From contig JARBES010000130.1 in NCBI GenBank assembly GCA_030265145.1, forward strand, positions 42,967,092 through 42,997,344: DNA of 30,253 bases, read 5' to 3'. Position 1 is the first letter of the stretch; every line of letters starts with the position of its first letter. A program made the translations under genes and the position numbers. Shown here piece by piece: positions 21,601 through 29,610 of this stretch. Source of the DNA: Strongylocentrotus pallidus. Its lineage: Eukaryota > Echinodermata > Echinoidea > Camarodonta > Strongylocentrotidae. The notes under the pieces are model-generated. The model had not been told where the DNA came from. It was given only the letters and a program-made list of their open reading frames with translations, and made no database searches.

Positions 21601-24000
21601 ACACACAAGATTGATAATATCACTGAGAAAAGAGCCTTCATCTTCTTTGCTTGAATCTGTAAAATGTTTCATATCTGATTTTCATTTTAGACAGATAATT
21701 GAATCCATGCACATAACATGAATTCAAGTTCAACCATGTGTGGTAAATGCACTAAATGCCAACATCATTTTTTAACCAAAAAAGCCATCCTTGTTTACTC
21801 ATTCCAGTTCCATGAACAGTGACAAAAACTACAAAAATGTGGGAGTTGTCTTCTATACAAAGAGCAGACCTCAATACAAACAGTCATATTGTATGGTTGG
21901 GTTCCTTTTACTCTGACCTAGTAGAATAATATACTTCAGCTTGTTGATTCAAAGAAAGAAGGAAATGCAGACATCTTTAAAATATGTTGTTCTCTTCATC
22001 CATATCATGATCAATATTTAAAGGTTTTCATGGAATCATAAAACAAAGTTTAAGAATACATCTTGTAAGAAGTGTGATCTAAATAATGCATAGGCAGTGT
22101 AAAGTTAAGAAGAGGATAAATGATAGCTGATATATTATGACTCGGGGGTTATTTAAAAACTAAATCTCTTCTTGGATTAAAAGAACATTATTCTTTGGAT
22201 AAAGACAAGATTAAACTAGATTAATCAAAAACAAAATCTAGATTATAATCTATAAAAATAGTATAATCATGAATACCCCCCTTTTTAACAATCATTCTCA
22301 ATTTCCATGAATAACAAATAAAATTCAGTTTTGTTCTAAAAGTGTCATTATTCAGTTTCAGGTATATTTCATAAGTAATAATTTGATAGTCTAGGGGAAT
22401 AAAAAACGCCCAATGCCACAATTTGGTTTCTCAATTAAAGATTTTGTTACATCTTTCAAAACTAAAAATGACAACAGAATTTCCCTTTTTAAAATCGTAT
22501 AAATATTTGTATTCCTTTTATTTGAGGCAATGCAGGTCTGTTTCACTGTATTTCATGGTAATGCAAACACAAATACAAGGAAAATATTTGCACATATTTA
22601 TTCCTTCAGTTCCTTGTTCAAGATGATACAACATACGATCTATCTAACTTATCTTTCTTCTACTAAACTTACAAGTTACAAGTGGATATTTCATAATTTC
22701 CTGTTTTTTTTGTACAATAAAACAAAGCAATAATTCATTCCTGACTCAAAATTGATAGACAAAGGGACTTTGAGCAGTCAGCCATATGTAAAATCTTCTG
22801 GACTTTTCATACCACTGATAAATTGTGAATTTTGTCAATTCAACATTTTAAAACAAAATTGATATGACTGATAGAAAGAAAAATTTTCAAGTCATAGAAT
22901 GTCTTCAAAATATATATTTTTTTAATGATTACAGGCAAGATTTGTTTCTTGAATAACCTTGTCATGAATCAGCCTTCAATTAATAACTTTGAATTTTTTT
23001 CTCCTTTTCTTTTTTCACTAATGATATTCATGTCTAATTGGACATTGGTCTCTTTATCTCTATAAGATATAGAGGCACATTTACAAGCATATTTATCTTG
23101 TGATAGCATTATCTGTCATATATTTTCCCATGTCATAATCTACATCATACTGCATACCATGTTCCATGCAAGGCCTTCATGAATGCACATTGTATCCCAT
23201 TATCTGAAGTATATTACTCACCTATATCAAACCAAAAGCTAGTTAGAATGCTGGTGTACAGTGGTGATATATATACATGTAGCTATCACTTACATTTTGG
23301 CTTCATTTCATATATATGTGCAGCATACCACAGAGATAAAAGAAGCAAGACAAACAACACTAAAGTAAAAAGTAACAAAAGCAGGGAGACAACTAATCTG
23401 ACTAGATATTCAACACAAATCAGGCAATTATTTCTCATCAAATATGTGTGCAAGCCCAATCATTTTCAGTGATTTGCTCAGAATAAACTAACAATGTTTT
23501 TAGAAGACAAATTAGCAAGAGAGCCAGGATATCAAAATTACTGCTATACATTCATGTACATCCATCATACTTTTATATTATCAACAATACTTACTTACAC
23601 TTGCAAATTCTCAAAATATTCAAAATCTCACTTCATTCCAAACGTTACCTCATTTTTAATACCTTACCAATTAATCCAGTAGCAATAATAGAAGACACAT
23701 TATGTTAAAACTACATGTATCATTTTGTTTTTTTAAATCTTATTATCCTCTTCTCTCTTGGTAACCAATTGAGTGCCAGGACTTACCAAGACCAAGGGTC
23801 CCTTTCTCTGGATCCAGATATTGGAATGGGAGCTCTAGCTGGTTCTTGGATCCTGAGATTCCGTCCCAGGGCCAGGAATTGACCGTCCCCATCCAGTCTA
23901 CAAACGAAGACCAGAAACCCTCTTTGGCTTTCACTAGCCAACTCGACATCGAGATGAACGTGCCGAGACCAAAAGCGTATCCGATGCGTTTTAGAATCAT
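505..24000 (-). CDS. RASSF1/3/5: RASSF1/3/5-type Ras-association domain protein, seven exons, 354 residues
   Basis: The coding sequence joins 24000-23787, 16223-16102, 9997-9887, 8705-8523, 5863-5740, 1114-999 and 699-505 on the minus strand; the lengths sum to 1065 nt with the TGA, and intron phases are 1,0,0,0,1,0. In the product, residues 73-89 are the back half of a C1 zinc finger (CKYTCHYKC then C89), about 198-287 form the RA domain (RRTTFFMP, NPRKFALFER, DRPLYM, LRENETG), and about 291-338 form the SARAH helix (PELQNFLRILDKEE). In the known family the RA domain binds GTP-loaded Ras or Rap proteins and SARAH pairs with MST1/2 kinases, feeding Hippo and apoptosis signalling in the cytoplasm. 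The presence of C1 plus RA plus SARAH places it with RASSF1/3/5, not RASSF2/4/6 or the N-terminal RASSF7-10. SARAH looks closest to vertebrate RASSF3 and RASSF5. Human RASSF1A is 340 residues, so the length fits. Vertebrate RASSF1, 3 and 5 probably split after this lineage, so no single symbol is given. The N-terminus is unusual (see exon 1). Confidence 0.93.
700..998 (-). other. RASSF intron 6 (299 bp)
   Basis: This intron lies between the GTACAGTA donor and the TCTCCAG acceptor. It is AT-rich and I see no further feature. Confidence 0.9.
999..1114 (-). CDS. RASSF1/3/5: RASSF exon 6: end of RA domain
   Basis: Two bases complete V252, then 38 codons (residues 253-290) run to a GTACAGTA donor. 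FMRKMVDEDRPLYM and ELRENETGVIE match YLRKLLDDEQPLRL and VLKENDSGEVN of RASSF1; RASSF5 has KENETGEVE here. The middle (CLSWASATGSKRF) departs from the usual RLLAGPDTEVLSF pattern but keeps the length. The acceptor region is poor in pyrimidines because a perfect DR1 repeat (1135-1147) lies 21 bases upstream. Confidence 0.95.
1135..1147. promoter_or_regulatory. Perfect DR1 nuclear-receptor-like repeat
   Basis: AGGTCA, a one-base spacer C, then AGGTCA. GGGTCA at 1123-1128 is a third near half-site. DR1 elements are bound by RXR, HNF4 or COUP-TF type receptors. It lies just upstream of the exon 6 acceptor. Function is not shown; such repeats can be simple-sequence accidents. Confidence 0.35.
1224..1360. 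repeat. GAGAGCCAGAAGG palindrome family, long-loop copy
   Basis: The left arm attgagagccagaagggcat faces a right arm ending ttaatgactttctggctcta. The arms are about 20 bp and the spacer about 95 bp, longer than in other copies, so it may carry an insertion or be two half elements. Confidence 0.5.
5292..5393. mobile_element. 102-bp foldback, MITE-like, TA-flanked
   Basis: The left end tagagggttcccacaagcag and the right end ctgcttgtgggaacactcta are inverted copies with 19 of 20 positions matching. Weaker complementarity continues inward (around the aaacaatg motifs). If the outer TA on each side is the target duplication, the element is 5294-5391. A TA target is typical of Tc1/mariner-related MITEs; no transposase is present. 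Confidence 0.6.
5740..5863 (-). CDS. RASSF1/3/5: RASSF exon 5: core of RA domain
   Basis: Forty-one codons plus one base (residues 211-251), entered in phase 0 and left in phase 1. TTAQDVIRNVLAG and LIDNPRKFALFERTEHNGE match the RAREVIEALLRKFLVVDDPRKFALFERAERHGQ region of RASSF1, the helix and strand that carry the Ras-binding fold. The acceptor follows a long CT tract made by a GA microsatellite (5868-5902 on the plus strand). The donor GTGGGTGT is weaker than the others in the gene. Confidence 0.96.
5868..5902 (+). repeat. GA microsatellite next to exon 5 acceptor
   Basis: An impure run of ga dinucleotides. On the coding strand it is a CT tract that serves as the polypyrimidine stretch of the exon 5 acceptor, so its length could affect splicing. 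Confidence 0.8.
7770..7935 (+). repeat. Three degenerate direct repeats of about 55 bp
   Basis: Units begin near 7770, 7827 and 7880 with tatgcag, tatacag and tatgctt, each followed by agaaccagaag or agagccagaaag about 14 bases on. The shared core resembles an arm of the GAGAGCCAGAAGG palindrome family, here in direct tandem orientation. Confidence 0.55.
8275..8370 (-). pseudogene. Decayed duplicate of the exon 4 end and its splice donor
   Basis: On the plus strand, catgaagaag atggtttgtc at 8341-8360 matches catgaagaag gtggttcgtc at 8541-8560. The similarity continues to gtatcg on one side and, past a 13-base loss, through cttac (the reverse of the GTAAG donor), then ctcctaa.ctttga, to gtcatct at 8275 and 8446. 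The copy keeps a GTAAGATGG donor but has lost bases relative to the exon: four between the GAT codon and the ATGC motif, plus the stretch just before the donor. It cannot encode the RA segment in frame. It arose by local duplication of the exon edge and adjacent intron. Confidence 0.7.
8478..8490. promoter_or_regulatory. Perfect DR1 nuclear-receptor-like repeat
   Basis: TGACCTTTGACCT is the reverse complement of AGGTCAAAGGTCA, the canonical DR1, 32 bases inside the intron past the exon 4 donor. Occupancy is unknown. Confidence 0.35.
8523..8705 (-). CDS. RASSF1/3/5: RASSF exon 4: pre-RA region and start of RA domain
   Basis: Sixty-one codons (residues 150-210), phase 0 at both ends, between ATATACAG and CAG then GTAAGATG. 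EGTLFSGRVTVNINLARPVSV lines up with the GSYTGFIKVQLKLVRPVSV of RASSF1, and KRRTTFFMPKA lines up with RRTSFYLPKDA at the start of the RA domain. The basic KRR before TTFF is the family signature. A decayed copy of the end of this exon and its donor sits about 200 bases downstream in the intron (8275-8370). Confidence 0.95.
8706..9886 (-). other. RASSF intron 3 (1.2 kb)
   Basis: AT-rich intron with several acatgta-type words. No other feature was found. Confidence 0.88.
9887..9997 (-). CDS. RASSF1/3/5: RASSF exon 3: linker between C1 and RA domain
   Basis: Thirty-seven codons run from GACATAGAG to ACTCTG equivalents, between a TTCTGACAG acceptor and a GTGAGTAC donor, phase 0 at both ends. Residues 113-149 read DIENELESFVFLTREE and then LEPKIDKFNT. 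This corresponds to the RASSF1 stretch around SQAEIEQKIKEYNAQ, which precedes the RA domain in the family. No catalytic or metal-binding residue is expected here. It fits exactly between exon 2 and exon 4, where the protein continues SESLTLNEEGTLFSGRV, parallel to the LNKDGSYTGFIKV of RASSF1. Confidence 0.9.
10183..10266. repeat. GAGAGCCAGAAGG palindrome family copy
   Basis: The left arm contains gctgagagccaaaaggatgt and the right arm acctttctggctatctgc equivalents. The match extends outward through catcatc and gatgac, giving arms of about 30 bp around a spacer of about 20 bp. Confidence 0.75.
10718..10729. promoter_or_regulatory. CTCTCGCGAGAG palindrome, possible internal promoter element
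   Basis: It contains TCTCGCGAGA, the motif bound by BANP at CpG-rich promoters in vertebrates. The next 60 bases are unusually rich in CpG for this intron (gcgcc, ccgaa, gccgaa, tccgg, ttccg). On the plus strand a consensus donor GAG then GTAAGT follows at 10784. This could be a start site for an antisense or bidirectional transcript, or for a C1-less RASSF isoform. No matching first exon was recognised on the minus strand. Confidence 0.35.
13115..13236. other. Assembly gap (100 N) followed by a 22-base C run
   Basis: Exactly 100 N at 13115-13214 suggests a gap of unknown size. The adjoining 22 C residues suggest that a homopolymer stopped sequencing or assembly. Nothing can be said of the missing bases. 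Confidence 0.97.
13839..14100 (+). repeat. 40-bp minisatellite carrying seven POU octamers
   Basis: The unit runs gttatctaaatgaacctaca then tctatgcaaatgagctatgg. Full units start at 13881, 13921, 13981, 14021 and 14061, with a 42-bp first unit at 13839 and a 20-bp half unit at 13961. Each carries ATGCAAAT, at 13864, 13904, 13944, 13964, 14004, 14044 and 14084, all in the same orientation. ATGCAAAT is the octamer bound by POU-homeodomain proteins. Confidence 0.95.
15078..15158. repeat. GAGAGCCAGAAGG palindrome family copy, diverged
   Basis: The left arm ctgttgagagcaagaaggac pairs with a right arm containing gcctttctggctccaaac. The spacer is about 20-25 bp. It is more diverged than the copies near 20-21 kb. 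Confidence 0.6.
16102..16223 (-). CDS. RASSF1/3/5: RASSF exon 2: second half of C1 zinc finger
   Basis: The acceptor is TTTTGCTACAG and the donor is GAG then GTAAGG. The exon gives D72 (split codon) and residues 73-112. CKYTCHYKC followed by LNDVGLDC matches the CKFTCHYRC...LDC end of the RASSF1A and RASSF5 C1 domain: C73, H78, C81 and C89 are the zinc ligands expected from this half. The remaining residues, MESPELRKDTPDHSP, form a polar linker. The phase-1 acceptor in the middle of the C1 domain implies that some transcript joins it to an upstream exon carrying the other zinc ligands; none was recognised in this window. Confidence 0.93.
17542..17577 (-). CDS. Candidate 36-nt in-frame cassette exon of RASSF
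   Basis: On the minus strand a long pyrimidine tract (about 17625-17590, mostly C and T) leads to ACGTACAG, followed by 36 bases and a GTACAATG donor after CCAG. Placed between exon 1 and exon 2 it keeps the phase-1 reading frame and adds GNSNNTSPTTFP before D72. There is no stop. The junction is where human RASSF1 isoforms A and D differ by four residues, as I recall. The insert itself is not conserved with anything I recognise, and short open stretches between an AG and a GT arise by chance, so the call rests on the tract, the sites and the phase. Confidence 0.3.
19758..19825. repeat. GAGAGCCAGAAGG palindrome family copy, well preserved
   Basis: gctgagagccatgaaggcat faces acacccttctggctctcag, 68 bp overall, with gcattaac and gttaac marking the inner ends of the arms. 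Confidence 0.8.
20828..20898. repeat. GAGAGCCAGAAGG palindrome family copy
   Basis: attgaaagccagaagggcgt faces gttaacatcctcctagctct followed by gagcaga; about 71 bp. Confidence 0.75.
21026..21098. repeat. GAGAGCCAGAAGG palindrome family copy
   Basis: tctgctgagagccagaagga faces ttaacacccttctgaaactc then aacaga; about 73 bp. It lies only about 130 bp from the previous copy. Confidence 0.75.
23787..24000 (-). CDS. RASSF1/3/5: RASSF exon 1: unfamiliar tryptophan-rich N-terminus
   Basis: This exon holds 71 codons plus one base and ends at a strong donor (CTTG then GTAAGT). The leftover G joins AT of exon 2 to make D72. The ATG at 24000 is the first in frame: an in-frame TAA lies 60 bases upstream and only a TTG comes between. 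Its context (ACCAAAATG, A at -3) is good. The peptide begins MILKRIGYAFGLGTF and has five tryptophans within residues 21-45. Residues 5-23 are mildly hydrophobic and could be a membrane-associating or targeting segment, which is inference only. It does not resemble the RASSF1A, RASSF1C, RASSF3 or RASSF5 N-termini I know. The first half of the C1 finger (the His and Cys-x2-Cys part with WCDxC) is missing, so this is probably an alternative first exon driven by its own promoter. The matching phase and splice site support it; no homology does. Confidence 0.72.
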
Positions 24001-24169
24001 TTTGGTAGATGTTTTGATCAATTTGATGAAACTCTGATGAAATCTTTTAACGAAATGAAATTATCTTTCAGAGGATGTGGTATTTGATAGCTATCTATGA
24101 AAGTCCTTCTTGTGGTCTGATACACTTTTCTGACACATGGATAGCAGCATGTGATAACCTGGTCTACTC

Positions 24170-24253
24170 TCATTCACGCACACTTCCGATCTGATATCCA
24201 ATACCATTCAAAACATCACAGTCCACTCCTCCCGTTGACTTCTCTTCTTCCAT
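24170..24253 (-). CDS. Possible upstream ORF of 27 codons in the 5' leader
   Basis: An ATG at 24253 in strong context (GGCAATGG: G at -3 and +4) opens 27 codons beginning MEEEKSTGGVDCDV and ends at TGA 24172-24170, 170 bases before the main ATG. It matters only if transcription starts above 24253. If translated it would be expected to lower initiation at the RASSF ATG. Confidence 0.3.
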   Translation of the reverse strand: MEEEKSTGGVDCDVLNGIGYQIGSVRE

Positions 24254-24313
24254 TGCCAACAGCATAAAATTACCACTCAACTGAGCATGCCCAGTGGGTG
24301 TTTTATCACACAA

Positions 24314-24392
24314 CCAATCACAGCTTCCTGAATCTCATCATGCAGATGAGATTTGGAGGTGTGTTATGCACTCTCAATCGCCATTGGCCAAT
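24314..24392 (-). promoter_or_regulatory. CCAAT-box cluster, probable exon 1 promoter
   Basis: AACCAATCA at 24312-24320 (ATTGGTT on the minus strand) and the palindrome ATTGGCCAAT at 24383-24392 are NF-Y type boxes about 70 bp apart, 310-390 bp above the exon 1 ATG. NF-Y boxes usually sit 60-100 bp above start sites, which would put the start near 24220-24250. No TATA box was recognised. Confidence 0.4.
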
Positions 24393-25918
24393 TCCTCACT
24401 TTACAACCCTCATGCATATTCATGAGTCCATTCAATCTCATGTTTATTCATACACCTCTCATGTCTATTCACTACTGGGGTATGACTCATCACTACATTT
24501 CCCAGAATTCAACGCAAGAGCAAGGGCCAATTCATATCATTAGAATTGTATTATCATACATTTATTATGCTCACTGCTGGGAGCACTGCTCCAGCGAGCT
24601 GCAAACAAAAGAAAGGAACGAGGATACTTGATGGGTGAGTCATCGGTCGATATTGCCAACATGGAACTTATTGCATCACCACTTGTATTCCCTTGTATTC
24701 CCTTGTAAACTGTATCTATAGACTTTTCAACCTATTTTGGAGGACCCATATGTTCCATACAATAGAGGGTTGATCAATACATTTATGTTTGTAAATAAAC
24801 AGGTATATCCTGAATATACAACTGATGAGGAAGCAAAGGTAGATTTAATCTCTGTCATGGAACAGATTTAACCCAAGATTAAAATTAGGATGGGTCTGTT
24901 CAGGATGGGTCACAGCATAAAATCTCATTCTTAATAACACTTGAATTAATTAATCTTAGATTGAACAGTAAAGTATGTATACCTGTTTTTATCGAAATGT
25001 CAAACCTGTCCCATAAAAGAACCCTCCTGATTTTTATCTTAAAACTTAAGGAAATAGATTATGGATATGTCTTCATGGAATCAAAATTCATATTATCACC
25101 TTATGCAATTTTTTTTCTCTCCAAAATTGTGGTTTGACATTTACAAGGCTCACTTAAATACCTCATGAATTCATTAAAAACTATATTTTTTAATCCAATA
25201 CCAGAAGCTTTGGATATGTCTTTAGAAGTTTAGATCCATAATCGTGTTTTGGCAAATCATTTGAACTTAGTACCAGAAAACCTAACTTTAAATAGAAATT
25301 TGCATTTCTCATATATTTTGAAAAATAGAACACCTATTATATGTCAATTCAATGTCCAGAAAATTGACTGTGGATGGAAAAATAAAGTATTCACATCAAT
25401 TTTCAACAACTTTTTGCATTGATAATACAAAACAATTTCATTGATATTGAATAATTGAAGATATTTTTCGATTTAATAATAGGTCCAAATCAATAATTTT
25501 TACCTCCCTTGATTTTTGGCTGGGCTGTTAAAGAATTTAAATCAAAACACTAAATATAAAAACATGATATCCTTTCCTTTCTTTTTTATTACAAAATAAA
25601 GTAACATTTAGAACAAGCCATGCGTGCATGTAAACATGTTTTGGTACTGTTTTCACTATAACATCTCCCTTTCTTTACCAAAGAAAATATTTGAACAAAA
25701 TTCTGGGGCTCCTCCGCCCATTTCGAGGCTCAATAGTTTCTTTATTCTCTTTATATGTTCTGTCCAGGTACATACAATGAGCCAAATTTAGAACATTTTG
25801 TCATCACATAATGCAAGGCCATGGGAACCGAATAAGGTTACCCTCGGAAAAATAGCCTCACCAAAATGGCAATTGTTCGACTATAGTGTTTTTAACCACA
25901 GAGGGAGCTATTGCTCTT

Positions 25919-25983
25919 ACTGCACAGCCAGCTCTGGAGGTTGTGTCTCTGAACAGGGAGACACATGCTGAGTGACTTGCAGT
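25919..25983. other. Nested hairpin, possible structured element
   Basis: Outer arms ACTGCA (25919) and TGCAGT (25978) enclose perfect 8-bp arms TGTGTCTC (25942-25949) and GAGACACA (25958-25965) with an 8-base loop. CAGC/GCTG pairing lies between them. No known RNA family was recognised. Confidence 0.3.
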
Positions 25984-26353
25984 GCTATATCAAGAAGCCT
26001 GCATGATAAAACTAAAATACTTGTATGTGAAGGATTTGTGTTTGGAATAGAATTTTGCTTTTACCCCTAAAAATACTGGAAAAAAGGTACGATGAGGGCA
26101 GTGGTAAATTCAGAAAAGATCAACCATCAATACTCTTTTCTTTTTTTTTAAGTTGAGCCACATTTCTAAACATTCAACATCAACAACAAGCATAGTCTTA
26201 TCTGATTTTTCTTCCACGTTCACCACTCGCTATGTCTTTCAATATATTCCTGGTCCTCACTATGTTACAAACTAGCCATCCTAACATTCCTATGAAATGT
26301 CTGATCTGCCTCAATTGAATCTTCATTCTCACATTCATCCGCTTTCCTTCTTA

Positions 26354-26697
26354 GGCCAAATAACAAAAATAACTTGTTTCTCATCCGGACTTTTAAAAAA
26401 AAGGGGGGGAGACAAGGCATTACTATTTACTATTTTGCTAATTTTGTCCAAGATGGCTGCCATGCTAATTAAAGCTGACCAAGCCTATTTATTCACATAT
26501 ATTGTGCTATGTGAGTGTACTGATGCAATGTATGACAACAAATATGATTTGTATCACTTTAAAAGCTATTTAAACAAAATGTACATCTCAACCTTATTTT
26601 TTTGCTTTTGGGGGGCTTTTTTATTCTTCTGAATCGTAAATAGTAACAAAAAGGAGGCGGGCGGGGACGAGAAACACTTCATTTTTGTTATTTGACC
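26354..26697. mobile_element. 344-bp foldback element, MITE-like, TA-flanked
   Basis: ggccaaataacaaaaataac at the left is inverted at the right as tttttgttatttgacc. Similarity continues inward for about 80-90 bp per arm (tgtttctcatcc with gacgagaaacac, and actatttac with gtaaatagt). TA at 26352-26353 and 26698-26699 is the likely target duplication. The middle has no coding capacity, so it would be a non-autonomous DNA element. Confidence 0.72.
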
Positions 26698-27394
26698 TAA
26701 TGTGCATGTAGGCCCTACATACATATCCACATGCACAAAGGCATGACCATCGCATTTAACAAAGAACAAGGTATGGTGCATTTCCATTAGCCCAAACAAG
26801 CTCAAACTTGAGGTATCAAGAAGACTTCATGAAAAAAGTTACCCCCATTGAAGTTGTGTTTCCATTAGCCTGAGACTGGGTCAAGCAAATACCTGCTTGC
26901 TCAAGAAATTGGCTCTAGCTTTAGAGTATGTCATAGTCCGAGGAGACATTTATCAGCAAATATATTCATCTTGTTGTTACTCGAACAAACAGCAGACTAT
27001 TTCATGATGCTTGGAATAGTGCAAATATGTTTAAAATTGCTTTGTGTATCTCCACTGCAAAGTAGCTACTGGTAAAACTATAGCTGCGGATTGGAGCAAT
27101 ATGAGCTGGCTATTGTGAAAACTGGGGCTTGTGAAAACAAGGCCTATTCAGTAATATCCCAATCTCTTTCCATCATCCCCTGAGGGGGATTCAGTAATAG
27201 CAGCAGAATAACAACATCTGCTCCATGCAGAGCCTAGTCTGAAGATGACATGATTAGGACAATCTCATCATCAGATTATCATGATTTTCCTTTTGTTAGT
27301 GATGGAGATGACAACATGGGAGGGGGGCCAGACATCTTCTTAGAGTGCATCACCTTGTGCCTGCCTGCTTTAAAAGCATCCAAACATGGCTTCG

Positions 27395-27464
27395 TCTGCT
27401 CAGAGCGTAAAAGACATTAATTGTACTTGCACAAGGAGTTAACATCCTTCTGGCTGTCAGCAGA
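27395..27464. repeat. GAGAGCCAGAAGG palindrome family copy outside the gene
   Basis: tctgctcagagcgtaaaaga faces gttaacatccttctggctgt then cagcaga; 70 bp. The right arm is much better kept than the left. Confidence 0.72.
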
Positions 27465-29547
27465 TAAAACAGAGCTTTTGGATAACTTTAAACTACATCA
27501 TAGTACATGTACATGTAGAACAAAGTAATTGAATAAATCCTTTAAAATCAAAAGAGAGCACCTGCCTTCACATACATTGTTTGTGTATATGTATTGAGAA
27601 TATAATCATAACTTGAGGTATACATAAATATATTATAGTGTACTGCACTGTATGTGCTATTTTGCTACATCTTGATTTGATTTAGTACAAACTGAACTAA
27701 TATGCTTCTTTCAATTTCAATTTCGATATAAAATATCCTCTCATATTACACATTAAATGTTTGGCTTCATACATATACGCGTAACGATAGAAAGTGGCAA
27801 ATAGAGTTGATTCAATGCTGTTGCTAATTGCTATAAAAACCATACCACTTATACAGTGTATATATCAGGTTCAGGGAGTAATGGCTATGCATAGATACGT
27901 AAATGCATCAATATGACCTCTTGTTTTCACTAGAAGAGAACTGACTGAATACAGATATCCAATGCTTTTAGCTATTATCAATCTAAATGCATCACGCTCT
28001 GCATGAAATAGAATAAATCCCCTCAGTATGTAAGGCATCTCGCATAGAATCCATACATATCATCAGTCCAGGCAGCCATCTCAGCTCACTGACCTGGGAT
28101 TTATACTGTCGCACATGTATGTATGCAGGCAGGGAATAATTTGGATTCATTAAGCCTAGTTCACACGCAAGGCAGTAAAAGTCTGCTGCGGGCAAAATAA
28201 AACTATGCTATGTGGAAAGAAAAAATGGAGTCTAGGAGTTACTCTTGAGTTACTTGACACATGGAAACTGACATAATAACCTCAAACACTCTTTTTTTTT
28301 AATTTTTTTTTAAAAGAGATAATGGAATAGAGATACTAAATAAGACCAAGTAACATTAATTCTTTGTTTCCTGTCTAGACTTTCAAAAAAATGAGGAGGG
28401 GGTTCTATGTTATTTCATGTTTGCTATATTTCCTGTACATCAAAATGTTGTTGGGTCTAATTTAACACAAATATCATTAATTGCATTGAATTTGTACATT
28501 TAAATGCACTTCAGTGGCTTAAAACAAAGTGAAAGTGCATGATATTAAAGATTTAGATGTCACCTGATTGTTATTCATTTTCATTTCAAAACAAGAATAT
28601 CAAATGACAACAAATTGAGGTGGGTCTCTTCAAAACAAACTTCAATGGATGTCTGTCTACATATTCTACACATCTTTGATATCATGTTTGAACACATTAC
28701 CTAATTTGCACAAATCAAGTCATAATGATTTCACGGTCATCTCAAGCATGACTGATGGTCACATACCTTCACATACCTTCACATATTCTTGTTTACATCA
28801 ATGTACAGTTGCCATCAACCCTGACTCGCAGAAGTCAACAAATATTGAGTCCTATCCTCAATACATTTCCTAGGCTAGACGCACACAAAAAAGAAGAAAG
28901 GACCCTGACAATAATGACTTGGCAAGTTGAATTAAAATCTGGAACAAGTACTGGCTCTGTGATATTTGTGAAGAATGAGCTCAGCAATATTTTACAATAC
29001 CGTTACCAATTCATGAAGAATATTGGACTCATTGACTGCTAGTAAAGCATGAAATGTGCATTATGCTTCCATGGTGTGGTAAACCAAAAAGAAGTCAAAT
29101 TTGCAGAAATGACGTGTTTGAGTACTCCTCTTTGAAATATAAATAACACTAAAGCAAAGGATTTGGGCCAAGGGGAAAGGCAATTTGGGTAGGGCTTACA
29201 TTTAGTAATGTACAATGTTGCACATGGTAGGTTGCACATACTGGAAGAGCTTTGGGCAATAGATACGTATGTGATATTTTTGCCATCATCATATTGAATG
29301 ATACACACAGTATTCAGTTAGAAGCCCATCAATTTATATTTGTGCTTTACCAATGAATGAGTTTGACACTAAGTGGTGCCTAATGCAAACAAGTCCCCAA
29401 AATTCTAACTCAGGAGTCAGGACCCCTAAATTTCAATTATTTCAACAGAGGGGCCCCATGTACAGAGACCCTAAAATTTCTAATTGAACCCTCTGTGAAA
29501 AATGTTAATGTGGAGCCAGGTCTAGCCTCAGTCACACTGCTGAACCC

Positions 29548-29610
29548 ACTTTAGACCGACTCCAAAAGGACTTTAGACCGACTCCAAAAGGACTTTAGAC
29601 CGCCTCCAAT
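29548..29610 (+). repeat. 22-bp tandem repeat, nearly three copies
   Basis: actttagaccgactccaaaa plus gg is repeated exactly at 29548 and 29570, with a third, partial copy (ccgcctccaa) from 29592. Confidence 0.9.

Larger units (their letters stand above)
16224..23786 (-). other. RASSF intron 1 (7.6 kb)
   Basis: AT-rich. Apart from the candidate cassette exon (17542-17577) and three palindromic repeats (19758, 20828, 21026) I see no supportable gene. A patch at about 19050-19215 has more CpG than its surroundings but no recognised product. The missing first half of the C1 domain was looked for on the minus strand and not found. Confidence 0.82.
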
